From an uncultured Rubrobacteraceae bacterium (GTDB lineage Bacteria > Actinomycetota > Rubrobacteria > Rubrobacterales > Rubrobacteraceae), in contig CADCVH010000073.1 of assembly GCA_902806085.1 (NCBI GenBank), positions 1 to 64,000 of the forward strand: DNA of 64,000 nucleotides, written 5' to 3'. The position numbers and the translations under genes are program-made. Positions within the stretch are counted from its first letter, which is position 1. Every line of letters begins with the position of its first letter. The notes below the pieces were generated by a model that ran no database searches, was not told the origin of the DNA, and saw only the letters and a list, made by a program, of their open reading frames with translations. Shown here one piece after another: positions 30,805 to 40,485 of this stretch.

Positions 30805-31283
30805 AGGCTTCGGGTTTCGGGTTTTTCGTTCCGCCGGTCACCGATGACGAGAGACCTGGAAAAGACCCGCACATCGGCCTCCCGCTCGTACCCGGAAGCG
30901 GCGTAGAAGGGGTCCGCCTCCCTTTCCTCCACCTGAGCTTCAACGTAATGTACGCCGCGTTCTCTGCAACGTTCGTCCGCAGCTTTCAAGAGGGCTCCTC
31001 CGACGCCGCGGCGCCTGGCCTCCGGGCGGGCGTAGAGGTCTTCGATGCTGGCGAAGGGGCCGCCGAGGGAGATGTTGGGCCGGAAGGCGAGCACCAGGAC
31101 GCCCACCATCCGGTCGTCGAGGTACGCGGCGAGCACCTCGACGTCGCCGGCTTCGACGGAGTGCCGGAGCTCCCCGACGAAGTCGTCCGGCACGGGCTCG
31201 CCGTCCCTGAGCCATTCTTCCAGGAGGCTTAGGGGCCCGCGGAGCTCCGGGGCGGGTACCGGCGCGACCTCGATCCGGCTCAC
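30801..31283 (-). CDS. GNAT N-acetyltransferase
   Basis: IEDLYARPEARRRGVGGALLKAADERCRERGVHYVEAQV; GTG start overlaps the ltaE stop. Confidence 0.9.
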   Translation of the reverse strand: MSRIEVAPVPAPELRGPLSLLEEWLRDGEPVPDDFVGELRHSVEAGDVEVLAAYLDDRMVGVLVLAFRPNISLGGPFASIEDLYARPEARRRGVGGALLKAADERCRERGVHYVEAQVEEREADPFYAASGYEREADVRVFSRSLVIGDRRNEKPETRSL

Positions 31284-32296
31284 CGTTCGACGGCTGCGGT
31301 TACCCTGGACGCGGCCTCGACGGCCGCTTCTATATCGTCGTCGCCCACGTCCAGGTGGGTGCAGAGTCGGGCGTAGCCGGGCCTGCCGAGGGTGGCGAGG
31401 ATGCCCTCGCGCGCCAGGGCCTGCAGGAACCCTTCCGGGTCGTCCACTTCGACGAGCACGAGGTTGGTCTGGGGTGGATCCACTTTGTAGCCGACTTCCC
31501 TCAACCTGTTTGCGAGGTTCTGGGCCCGCTCGTGGTCTTCGGCGAGCCTCTCCTGGTGGTTCTCGAAGCCGTAGAGGGAGGCGGCGGCGATGACGCCGGC
31601 CTGACGCATGCCGCCGCCGAACGCCTTGCGGGCGCGGCGGGCCTCGTCGATGGCCTCGCTGGTCCCGGCGAGCAGGGAGCCGACGGGGGCGCCCAGGCCC
31701 TTGGAGGAGCAGACGGAGACCGTATCCACGTGGTCGCACCACTCGCGGGCGGGGATGCCGGTGGCCGCCTGGGCGTTGAAGAGCCTGGCGCCGTCAAGGT
31801 GCACCTTGAGGCCGCCCTCCCGCGCCACGGCGGCGACCGCGGCGAAGTCCTCCAGCGGGTAGACCGTCCCGCCGGCGGTATTGTGGGTGTTCTCCAGGCA
31901 GAGCAGGCGGGAGCGCGGGAAGTGGACGTTCTCCGGCCGGATCGCCTTCCGGACGGTCTCGGGGTCCAAGACGCCGCTTTCGCCGGGGAGGGTGCGGAGT
32001 TGGACGGAGGAGAGGAGGGCGGGGGCGCCGCCCTCGTAGACGAAGACGTGGGCGCCCTCGTGGATCAGGACTTCCTCCGCGCGGTTCGTGTTGACGTGGA
32101 CCCCGATCTGGTTGGTCATCGTCCCCGACGGCGCGTACATGGCCGCCTCCTTGCCGAGCAAGTCGGCGACGTACTCCTCGAGCCGGTTGACGGTCGGGTC
32201 CTCCCCGAACACGTCGTCCCCTAAAGGTGCCTCCATCATGGCCCGGCGCATCCCCTCCGTCGGCCGCGTAACCGTGTCGCTGCGAAGATCTATCAC
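31280..32296 (-). CDS. ltaE: Low-specificity L-threonine aldolase
   Basis: MIDLRSDTVTRPTEGMRRAMMEAPLGDDVFGEDPTVNRLE; SKGLGAPVGS. Confidence 0.95.
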   Translation of the reverse strand: MIDLRSDTVTRPTEGMRRAMMEAPLGDDVFGEDPTVNRLEEYVADLLGKEAAMYAPSGTMTNQIGVHVNTNRAEEVLIHEGAHVFVYEGGAPALLSSVQLRTLPGESGVLDPETVRKAIRPENVHFPRSRLLCLENTHNTAGGTVYPLEDFAAVAAVAREGGLKVHLDGARLFNAQAATGIPAREWCDHVDTVSVCSSKGLGAPVGSLLAGTSEAIDEARRARKAFGGGMRQAGVIAAASLYGFENHQERLAEDHERAQNLANRLREVGYKVDPPQTNLVLVEVDDPEGFLQALAREGILATLGRPGYARLCTHLDVGDDDIEAAVEAASRVTAAVER

Positions 32297-33228
32297 GAGT
32301 TTCCTCCGTCCTTGTCTCTTCCGAGCACCTTCTCTGTCGTGGCGAAATGGACCTTCGCCACCTCCGCCAGCCCCTCCTCGCCCAACTCCTCGACCACCCG
32401 GCGGGCGGCTTCGAGGACGTGCGTGGCCCCAAGGGGCAACTTGAACCCTACCTTACCGGAGAGCCGGTCCACCTCATCGAGCTGCCTCGCCCGCGCCACC
32501 ACGGAGGCGGCCGCCACCGCCGCGTCGTCCTCCGCCCTGGGCCGCACCTCCAGGCGCACGCCGGCCGGGACCGACGGCCCCAGACGCGAGCGGGCGGACT
32601 TCGCGTACTGGTCCACTACCACGAGCTCTACCTCACTTGCAAGTTCACGGATGATCCCGGCGTCCACCTCGCCGAGCAGCTCGTTCACGTTGCCGGCCGC
32701 CCCCCGCCTGGCCTCGTACTCTCCGGGGCCGAGCACCACGACGCGGGCGTTCCCGGGACCGACGGCCTCGAGGACGCGCTCCGCCATCGCCCGTACCCCT
32801 AGCACGCCCACCGTCTTGGAATCCCGCACCCCTATCTCGCGCAGCCTCTCCGCCACCTTGTCGCCGGTCACGCGCACCCCGGCCACGACCAGGGGGCCGA
32901 AGTAGTCCCCTTTGCCGGCCTCGTCGATCCCGAGCCGCGGCGTGCCAGACAACACGGGCCTGGGCCCGGCGGCCGGACCCGGACGACCCTCGCCGGCCTT
33001 TTTCCCGCCCGTCCTCCAGCCTTCGAGCGCCTCCCTCAACCTTGAGGCTTTACCCCCGGTAGACACCTTGCCCGTGCGGTAGACGTTGAGCTTCGCGGTC
33101 TCGCCGTTTCGGACGAGGTCGAACTGGGTTCCGTGGTCTATGGGGCGGCTGCCGGCGACCTTCGCGCCCTCGTCGTCGAGCAGGCGGCGCAGGCCGGCGG
33201 GGATGCGGTTGCGATCGTCCGGGCTCAA
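32293..33228 (-). CDS. rnhC: Ribonuclease HIII
   Basis: GIDEAGKGDYFGPLVVAGV, DSKTV; N-terminal TBP-like domain. Confidence 0.92.
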   Translation of the reverse strand: MSPDDRNRIPAGLRRLLDDEGAKVAGSRPIDHGTQFDLVRNGETAKLNVYRTGKVSTGGKASRLREALEGWRTGGKKAGEGRPGPAAGPRPVLSGTPRLGIDEAGKGDYFGPLVVAGVRVTGDKVAERLREIGVRDSKTVGVLGVRAMAERVLEAVGPGNARVVVLGPGEYEARRGAAGNVNELLGEVDAGIIRELASEVELVVVDQYAKSARSRLGPSVPAGVRLEVRPRAEDDAAVAAASVVARARQLDEVDRLSGKVGFKLPLGATHVLEAARRVVEELGEEGLAEVAKVHFATTEKVLGRDKDGGNS

Positions 33229-33506
33229 CGGACCTCGAAGCCCGTCAGGTCTTCGCGGCCCGGCCCGAAGTCCGCGCTCACGTCCTCGACGGAGGCGTCC
33301 GGCGGGCCCTGCTCGCACCACCGGACCATCTCCCTGACCCCTTCCGAGGGGCCCTCGAAGACCGCCTCCACGGCGCCGTCCGGCGAGTTGCGCACCCAGC
33401 CTGAGAGGCCGAGGCGCTCGGCGTTGCGGCGGGCAGAGTCCCGAAAGAACACGCCCTGCACCCGGCCCGTGACGCGTACGTCGGCCCGTTCTCGTTCGTC
33501 TTGCAC
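33225..33506 (-). CDS. acyP: Acylphosphatase
   Basis: VRVTGRVQGVFFRDSARRNAERLGLSGWVRNSPDGAVEAVFEG. Confidence 0.96.
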   Translation of the reverse strand: MQDERERADVRVTGRVQGVFFRDSARRNAERLGLSGWVRNSPDGAVEAVFEGPSEGVREMVRWCEQGPPDASVEDVSADFGPGREDLTGFEVR

Positions 33507-33595
33507 GCTGCGTACCTCCGTAAGGTTCCTATCCTTTAGTGTGGGGCCGACCTCTGTTTGGGGGCCCCAACCCGATATGCTAGCCTAGAGCGGCT

Positions 33596-35155
33596 ATGGA
33601 GACAGAAGGGCGGGCGACGGACCGCGCGAGCGGGGGGGTACTGGGGGAGCGCACCGGCGGGGTGCTCCTTACCCTGGTCGTGCCGACGCGTAACGAGGCG
33701 GAGAACGTGGCGGGGCTGGTGGGCGGGCTGCGCGAGAGCCTCGCCGGCGTCGAGTACCGGGTCGTCTTCGTGGACGATTCCACCGACGGGACGCCCGAGG
33801 TGATCCGGGGCCTCGCGGAGGAGGACGGGCGGGTGGTCCTCGTCCACCGCGAGGGCGCCCAGCGGGAGGGAGGCCTCTCCACGGCGGTTACGACCGGGAT
33901 AGAGCTGTTCTCCGGCGAGAGCGAGTTCACCTGCGTGATGGACGCGGACATGCAGCACCCACCGGAGAAGGTCAGGCAGATGCTGGAGGTCGCCCGCTCG
34001 GGCGAGGCGGACGTCGTGGTGGCGAGCCGGTACGCGCGCGGCGGAAGCTACGAGGGCCTAGCCGGCCGCACCCGGAGGGCCGTCTCCGTGGGGACCAAGT
34101 ACCTCGCCCAACTGGTCTTCAAGGAGGCGCGCAAGACCAGCGACCCGATGACCGGGTTCTTCCTCGTGCGCAACGGGTCGATCTCGGGCATCCAGTTCCG
34201 GCCGACGGGGTTCAAGGTCCTGCTGGAGATACTCGTGTGCGCACCGGAGCTACGGGTCGTCGAGGTGCCGTTCGGGTTCCAGGCGCGCAACGCGGGTGTC
34301 TCCAAGGCCAGCCTGCGCCAGGGCCTCGAGTACCTGACGCACATCCTCAGCCTCTTCTGGTACGTGCCGTCGGCCGGCCGTTTCTGGAAGTTCGCGCTCG
34401 TGGGGGCCTCCGGGGTGCTCGTCAACAGCGCCGTGCTCGTAACCCTCGCCGAAGTTTTCGACGCGCACAAGGTGATCGCCTGGATGTTCGCCGTGGGGCT
34501 CTCGATCTTGAGCAACTTCCTCCTGAACAACGCCTTTACCTGGCGCGACATCCGGCATTCGAGCCGCATCCACTTCCTCCTGCGCGGCGCCCTCGCCTAC
34601 CCGGTCGCCGTCGTGGGCATCGGCGCGAACTTCGCGGTCTTCTACCCGCTCTTGAAGTACGTCTCGGACGAGTTTCCCTTTTACGTGATCTTCAACCTCC
34701 TCGGCATCCTGGCCGCGACGGCCGTGAACTTCGTCCTCTCCTCACGCCTGGTCTTCAGGCCCTCCCTGCCAAAGAACCTCGACCCCCACGCCCCCCCGAG
34801 ACAGGTCGCAGAAGAGATGCGCCGCGAGCTCAAGGCCGACCGGGTCGTCCTCGTCGCCGCCCCCGGCCTCTCCCCCCTGGACGCAGACGCCCACGCCCTA
34901 ACCCCCGCGGACCGCGGCGTGATCCAGCTAGTGACGGACACAGCCCAGCCCACCCTCACGGTGACCGGCCCCCGCCGCCTCCCCCAGGCCCGCACCAACG
35001 CCCGCTGGACCAACTCCCTCGCCGTCCCCGTACTCCGGGGCAACCAACCCGTCGGCGTGGTCTACGCCACCCGCCGCTCGACCGAACCTTTTACCGAGGA
35101 AGACCTCCACTGGCTCACCGCCCACACCAGCACCGCCGCGCCACTGTTCGAATAG
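33596..35155 (+). CDS. Glycosyltransferase family 2 fused to GtrA-like TM domain and C-terminal GAF-like domain
   Basis: TLVVPTRNEAENVAGLV, FVDDSTDGTPEVI, VMDADMQHPPE; FALVGASGVLVNSAVLVTLAEVFD; C-term DRGVIQLVTDTAQPTLTV...NSLAVPVLRGNQPVGVVYATRR. Confidence 0.92.
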   Translation: METEGRATDRASGGVLGERTGGVLLTLVVPTRNEAENVAGLVGGLRESLAGVEYRVVFVDDSTDGTPEVIRGLAEEDGRVVLVHREGAQREGGLSTAVTTGIELFSGESEFTCVMDADMQHPPEKVRQMLEVARSGEADVVVASRYARGGSYEGLAGRTRRAVSVGTKYLAQLVFKEARKTSDPMTGFFLVRNGSISGIQFRPTGFKVLLEILVCAPELRVVEVPFGFQARNAGVSKASLRQGLEYLTHILSLFWYVPSAGRFWKFALVGASGVLVNSAVLVTLAEVFDAHKVIAWMFAVGLSILSNFLLNNAFTWRDIRHSSRIHFLLRGALAYPVAVVGIGANFAVFYPLLKYVSDEFPFYVIFNLLGILAATAVNFVLSSRLVFRPSLPKNLDPHAPPRQVAEEMRRELKADRVVLVAAPGLSPLDADAHALTPADRGVIQLVTDTAQPTLTVTGPRRLPQARTNARWTNSLAVPVLRGNQPVGVVYATRRSTEPFTEEDLHWLTAHTSTAAPLFE

Positions 35156-35652
35156 CACGCCGGCTACGCCGGCTTTCGGCACGCACCAGCCTTCGGCTTC
35201 CGCTCTTAGTACGCCACGGTAACCGCCTCCGCTTTCAGCATTTCGGCCTTGATCCCTTCAAGGCCCACCCGGCCACACGGGAAAAACCCTCCCAGCAGCA
35301 TCGTTTCGGAGATGCGCTCGTCCCCCTTACCTGCCGCCGTCCACCTTCAAGCCGAAGCCGCCTGAATGCGCCGTGCTGAAAGCCTCCGAAAGAGGCGTGC
35401 TGAAAGGAGCGAAGCCGAAGCGCGCTAAACGACGTGGCGCCCCGGCGACGGATCGCCGGGACGCCCGGCTCGATTCCTCCTCCCAGGGAACCGTAGACCG
35501 GGCCCTACCACCCCTCCCGACCGGTAGAGCCCTGAACGAACCCCGTCTCAACCCAAGCTTTACACCGAGCCTCCGGGTCACGGGATTCGCCCGGGGGATT
35601 ATTAGCACCCCGCCCGACGCCACGCAACACCGGTTAATCCTTATACTTAAGC

Positions 35653-35670
35653 CAAAACACCGATGTTTTG
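35653..35670. repeat. Perfect inverted repeat CAAAACA-CCGA-TGTTTTG
   Basis: 7-bp arms, 4-nt loop, in AT-richer intergenic DNA. Confidence 0.9.
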
Positions 35671-35808
35671 ACCCCGCATGCACGAGATGTTCTTTGAGTC
35701 GGCAACCACGACACAACATCTTGCTACTCGACCAAAACCACAGGATGACCTCGGACTAACATGAACTTCCAGTCGAGGTTTATACACGTCGAAGGTGCCC
35801 TTTGGCCG

Positions 35809-36702
35809 CTACCTCGTGGGATGGTCCTCGGGGGCGTCGTGTGTTGGGATCGACAACACGTGGCGGCGTTCGGAGGCCACGAGCCTGAACCCGGCGTTTC
35901 GGAGAAGGGGGGCGGAGGTGGCCGCGTTTGCCTTGGTCAGGGCCAGCGTGGCGCCGAGGGCGTGGGCGAGTCGGCACCTCCCGGCTACCAGGGCGCGGTA
36001 GGCGCCCCGTCTTCTGTGCTCCGCGAGCGTTCCGGCTCCCCACAGCCGCACCGTTTCGCCGACGACCTCCGCCCCGGCGGTCGCGACGGCCCTATCGTCC
36101 CCGTGCGCCGGGTCTTGCGCGAAGGCCAGGAACCGGAGCGCGCAAGCGCCGTCTTTGGCCGCGTCCGGTCCGGGCTTCCGGTGCTTCAGGCCCTCGATGC
36201 CGCCCAGGTAGGCGTGGATCTCCGGCTCCACGAGAACCGAGGGGTTAGGAAAGACGCGGGACTCGACCGCGTGGGCGGCCCGGAGCCCCGCCTCGTCGCG
36301 GGCCAGGTCTACGCGCACGTCGGCGGGAAGGTCGAGCCGGGGGAGCCTCGGCTGCGGGCCGTCGCCCAGTTCGAAGGCGAGGACCTCGAGGTCTTCGGTC
36401 TTCTCGAAGCCCCGGCGCGAGAGGAGGGCATCCATGAAGGGTGGGGAGACGGCGTCGCCGGTGTGCCATACGAGCCGTCCCCCGCCGGACGCCCGGAGCT
36501 CTTCTACCGTCTCCAGGATCAGGGCCTCCGCCCGATCCCGCGCCGGCCACGAGCGCCACACGCGGCTCGTGCCCCGGCGTCCGGGCGGGTGGACCAGGAG
36601 ACGCTCACCGTCCTCCACGAGGGTGCCGGCGGCCGGGACGTGCACCCAGCGCTCCGACTCTCGCAGGACTGCTTCGTCCGTGCACCTTTGCGTGGCTCCC
36701 AC
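35809..36702 (-). CDS. GNAT-type acetyltransferase (two-domain)
   Basis: VRLWGAGTLAEHRRRGAYRALVAGRCRLAHALGATLALTKANAATSAPLLRNAGF. Confidence 0.85.
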   Translation of the reverse strand: MGATQRCTDEAVLRESERWVHVPAAGTLVEDGERLLVHPPGRRGTSRVWRSWPARDRAEALILETVEELRASGGGRLVWHTGDAVSPPFMDALLSRRGFEKTEDLEVLAFELGDGPQPRLPRLDLPADVRVDLARDEAGLRAAHAVESRVFPNPSVLVEPEIHAYLGGIEGLKHRKPGPDAAKDGACALRFLAFAQDPAHGDDRAVATAGAEVVGETVRLWGAGTLAEHRRRGAYRALVAGRCRLAHALGATLALTKANAATSAPLLRNAGFRLVASERRHVLSIPTHDAPEDHPTR

Positions 36703-36744
36703 GCGGTTAGCCTAGCGGACGCGGCCGGTCGGGACAGGCACTCT

Positions 36745-37326
36745 TCACCCAGACCCGTCGAGGTCTTCCCGGATCATCGAGAAGATCAGGGTGTTGCGGG
36801 GGGTGCCGTCGGTGCCGACGGAGTCGTTGCGCAGCTCCCCTTCCAGCCGGAAGCCCGCGCGCTCGGCGACCCTGGCGCTGGGACGGTTCAGGGGATCGCA
36901 CCGGATCTCCACGCGTTGGGCGCCGAGGACGCCGAAGGCGAAGGCGGAGATTCCGCGCACCGCCTCTGTGGTGTAACCCCGGTCGGCGAAAGGCGTGCGG
37001 CACCAGTAGCCGATCTCGAACTTCGGGACCGACCAGTCGATGTGGTGCAGCCCGCTGCTTCCGACGAGGGTCCCGGTCCCCCTGAGAAACAGGTGCATCC
37101 GGAGCTCGGTCCTCTCCAGAAAGCGGACCCGCGCCTGACGCGCGCTCGCCTCCGAGTCATCCACCGTCCCGTGCTCCCGCGGCCAGGGCATCCAGGGCAG
37201 CAGCTCGTCCATCGACTCCCTGACGGCCGCGTGCAATTCGGGGCCGTCGCCGGGCATCGGTGAGCGGACGGTGAGCCGCTCCGTCTCGAGCTCGTCCGCA
37301 AAGTCTTTGAGTATCGGTGGCCGCAA
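36745..37326 (-). CDS. RimJ/RimL-type GNAT acetyltransferase
   Basis: LETERLTVRSPMPGDG, FEIGYWCRTPFADRGYTTEAVRGISAFAF, NRPSARVAERAGFRLEG. Confidence 0.93.
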   Translation of the reverse strand: MRPPILKDFADELETERLTVRSPMPGDGPELHAAVRESMDELLPWMPWPREHGTVDDSEASARQARVRFLERTELRMHLFLRGTGTLVGSSGLHHIDWSVPKFEIGYWCRTPFADRGYTTEAVRGISAFAFGVLGAQRVEIRCDPLNRPSARVAERAGFRLEGELRNDSVGTDGTPRNTLIFSMIREDLDGSG

Positions 37327-37508
37327 GCCTCATCCCCCCTCCGTTTATTCCAGCATACACGCGACGGACAAGCCTTTCGCGCTGGGTCGAAAGCTTCGGC
37401 CCCGGGGAACCCGCCTCGCCAGAACATCGTGTCCGTCAGACCCCGCACGGGAAGTACACGGCGCACCTGCCCGCTGGCCCGGACCGCTCGGCGCTTTATA
37501 CTAAGGTC

Positions 37509-38333
37509 ATGAGGCCCGTGTGTTTTCTGACGGATTTTGGGCTCGCCGACGACTTTGTCGGCACGTGCAAAGGCGTGATGCTCGGCGTCGCGCCGGGGCT
37601 GACCATCGTGGACCTTACGCACGAGGTGCCCAGCTTCGAGGTGGAGGCGGGGGCCGAGATCCTGCAGCACGCTACCCGCTACATGCCGCCGCAAACGGTC
37701 TACCTGGCCGTGATAGACCCCGGCGTCGGAACGGGCCGCCGCGCCCTCGTCCTGAGAACCGGCACCGAGGCGCTGCTTGTCGGGCCGGACAACGGCCTGC
37801 TTCTCCCGGCGGCCAACTCCTTGGGCGGCGTCCTGGAAGCGGTGGTTCTCACAAACCCCGACTACCAGGTCCACCCCGTCTCGAACACGTTCCACGGACG
37901 CGACGTCTTCGCCCCGGCGGCCGCCTACCTCGCCTCGGGAACCCCGCTCGGGGAGCTCGGACAGACGGTGGATTCTTCCTCCCTCATGCGCCTCGACGAG
38001 ATACGGCCGTCCCGGGAACAGGGCGAGGCGCTTGAGGCCGGCATCATCTCCATCGACCGTTTCGGCAACGCCAGGCTCTCGCTCATGCAGGAAGAATCCG
38101 GGCTCGAATACGGCGACGTCCTGCAGGTCGACACCGGAGACGGACAAATGTTCGTTCGCTACGTGGAGACCTTCGGCTCTTCCAACGCGGGGGAACTGGT
38201 CATCGTGCCGGACTCTCACTGGCGTCTGAGCCTCTCGATCAACAAGGGAAACGCCTCCCAGGCGCTCGGCCTGAGGGTGGGAAACCGGGTGCGATTGCTT
38301 CCCCCGGAGGATCCGGCCGGTGCCGGTGTCTGA
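37509..38333 (+). CDS. SAM hydrolase/SAM-dependent halogenase family (DUF62)
   Basis: VCFLTDFGLADDFVGTCKGVMLGVAPGLTIVDLTHEVPSFEVEAGA, VIDPGVGTGRRALVL, HGRDVFAPAAAYLA. Confidence 0.95.
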   Translation: MRPVCFLTDFGLADDFVGTCKGVMLGVAPGLTIVDLTHEVPSFEVEAGAEILQHATRYMPPQTVYLAVIDPGVGTGRRALVLRTGTEALLVGPDNGLLLPAANSLGGVLEAVVLTNPDYQVHPVSNTFHGRDVFAPAAAYLASGTPLGELGQTVDSSSLMRLDEIRPSREQGEALEAGIISIDRFGNARLSLMQEESGLEYGDVLQVDTGDGQMFVRYVETFGSSNAGELVIVPDSHWRLSLSINKGNASQALGLRVGNRVRLLPPEDPAGAGV

Positions 38334-39054
38334 TCCCGCAAACGGGGGAGCACCGGGGCCCCCGTCCCTCACGCCCCAGGCCCGGCGCCGGGTCGTGCGG
38401 GCCGCGGCGCTGCGCCCGCTGAACGTCCTCGTCCTCGTAATCGGCGCCGTCTTCTTCGCCGCGACCCTGGCCTGGTGGTTGGTGCCGCTTACCCTCGCGA
38501 CCTACGCCGCCCTTGTCTTTCTGGGGGCCTCGGACCCGATCCTCCAGCGGCGGACCCTCGGCCTCCAAGCGCCTGTTATAGATCAAGCCCAAGACGTTTC
38601 CCCGGAGCGCCGCGCCCGGTGGCTACCCCGGGGCGAGGTCCGGCAAAAGGTTGATGCCGCGCTCGCGGAGTACCGTAAGGTAGTGGCGGCCATAGAAGTC
38701 TCCGACGACGTTACCCGGGCCGTCCTCGAAGACACCATACCAAGGCTACACGCCACCGCCGACCGGCTCGTCGACGTCGCCCTTCAGAGGGAAAAGGCGG
38801 CGGAGACCGTTCGCGACTTGCGCGAAAAGCCCGGGGCCGGCACGAGGTCGGACGACCTTCGACGGCTGCAGACGCGGGTAGACGAGGCGGATGCGGAGAT
38901 CTCGGCGACCCACGAAGAACTGCTCGACCTACGCGCCAAGGTGGTCAGGATCTCCATAGACACGGACGATGCCCGCAAGGCGGACGCCCTCAACGCTTCC
39001 CTGGACGAGCTGAACGCGCGCTTAGAAGCCCTCGGCGACATGACCTCTCCCTAA
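38320..39054 (+). CDS. Hypothetical membrane/coiled-coil protein
   Basis: N-terminal TM pair then coiled-coil; overlaps preceding stop. Confidence 0.7.
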   Translation: MPVSDPANGGAPGPPSLTPQARRRVVRAAALRPLNVLVLVIGAVFFAATLAWWLVPLTLATYAALVFLGASDPILQRRTLGLQAPVIDQAQDVSPERRARWLPRGEVRQKVDAALAEYRKVVAAIEVSDDVTRAVLEDTIPRLHATADRLVDVALQREKAAETVRDLREKPGAGTRSDDLRRLQTRVDEADAEISATHEELLDLRAKVVRISIDTDDARKADALNASLDELNARLEALGDMTSP

Positions 39055-39092
39055 ACGGAAAATTTAGGGAAACCCGGGGCCCGATCCGTTAC

Positions 39093-39112
39093 GCCCCCGA
39101 CGTGCCGGGGGC
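39093..39112. terminator. Short GC hairpin after the 38320-39054 gene
   Basis: GCCCCCG-ACGTGC-CGGGGGC. Confidence 0.5.
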
Positions 39113-39388
39113 TGAGTGACGGAAGGATCCCACGCGAAATCGCGCGCGGCAAATCGCGCGCGGCAGGAACGAAGGCCAACGCCAACTCTAAGCTATCCCC
39201 AAGCGAGAGTGGCCGGAGCGCCCGTTTTGCGCATCGGTCACGCGTGGAGAAGCTGGCGCGCTTCAGGGGTCCGTGTCGTTATAAGGGTACGGTTTTTGTA
39301 TGAGAGAACGGCCGAGGCACGCCGGCCTCGAAAAGCGGCGTCGCGCTGTTTGGCCGGAGGTCGGTCGTGGTTGGCGAAGGCGTTTCTG

Positions 39389-39928
39389 CTAGGCCGAGCT
39401 TGCCCGCCAACCGCGACCGTCGTTGTCCTCTTCGAGGACCTCCGGCTGGGGCGTTGGACGATGCACGGGAACGCCGCTGAGCTCCTGCCTGGACTCTTCC
39501 ACGGAGACCAACGAGTCCTGGAACCAATCCTCCAGCTGGCCCATCACGCGGTCCCTGTACACCTCGGAGCCGCTTGCGACCTCCTCGGCGTACCGCTCGG
39601 CGCCGTCCGTGATCTCCCCCGCCCGACGCTCCGCGCGACGGCAGAGCTCGGTCTCGGGGACCATGGCGTTGGCCCGGTGGTGGGCCTCCTCCACTATGCG
39701 TCTGCCTTCCTCCTCCGCGGAGGCGACCATGACGCCGCACTCCCGCCGAAGGGCCTCGGCCTCGGCCAACTCGCGCGGCAGAGAAGCCCTGAGCTCATCT
39801 AGCATCACGAGCAGATCCGACCGGTCGACGACGGCCCGTCCTTTACGCATCGGCACCCCGGATGCGTCTTGAACGATCGCCTCTAACTCGTCCAAAACCC
39901 CACTGATGTACTGCATGTCTTCTCTCAT
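39389..39928 (-). CDS. Coiled-coil (DivIVA-like) protein
   Basis: Acidic heptad-rich sequence: EAEALRRECGVMVASAEEEGRRIVEEAHHRANAM... Confidence 0.65.
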   Translation of the reverse strand: MREDMQYISGVLDELEAIVQDASGVPMRKGRAVVDRSDLLVMLDELRASLPRELAEAEALRRECGVMVASAEEEGRRIVEEAHHRANAMVPETELCRRAERRAGEITDGAERYAEEVASGSEVYRDRVMGQLEDWFQDSLVSVEESRQELSGVPVHRPTPQPEVLEEDNDGRGWRASSA

Positions 39929-40061
39929 GGGGGCAACCCTAGCACGCCCCTTTGGACTACGCTAGCCTTTCTGAAAGTATTTTTTGCTGCTCTACCTCAT
40001 TCTCAGGTTTAATTTTATCTTAGGGTTAAGTGCAAGTCTTCTACCGATGTTCGGCCACGCG

Positions 40062-40088
40062 GTCCGCGGCACCTCCCGCGGACTTTTG
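40062..40088 (+). terminator. Rho-independent-like terminator
   Basis: GTCCGCGG-CACCTC-CCGCGGAC followed by TTTTGTG. Confidence 0.6.
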
Positions 40089-40113
40089 TGCTTTAGAATG
40101 GCGGCTCGTGCAG

Positions 40114-40122
40114 TTATCCACA
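40114..40122 (+). other. Perfect DnaA-box sequence TTATCCACA
   Basis: Exact 9-mer; isolated. Confidence 0.4.
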
Positions 40123-40485
40123 GGCAGAAGCGTGGTATTGCAAGGTTCAACCGCGCCGCCAGAGTGGATTGAAGCGGGTGTAGAGGGCCCCGTTTGCGAT
40201 GCACCGCGCCCGTCTTGCGCGACGGCCGCCGGCTGGCGGGAGTGATGCGGCCCAAGAGGTTTTAGGGCGGTGATCTCCGGGGCGAAACCTGGCGGATGCG
40301 CATGGTTCCTGCGCCGGACCGGGCTTGTACGAAGGCCGTTTCGCCTCGCCGGAATCCCAAGCTGCGAGGGGAGGCGGCAGAGCTTTCCGCGCCCGAAGTC
40401 GGGCGGGACGGGCGGCGATGCTGCGGATGCCCGTGGCGACGCGTGCGGTGCTGCGCCGGCGGACGGGATCTCGTAAAACCCCGGG

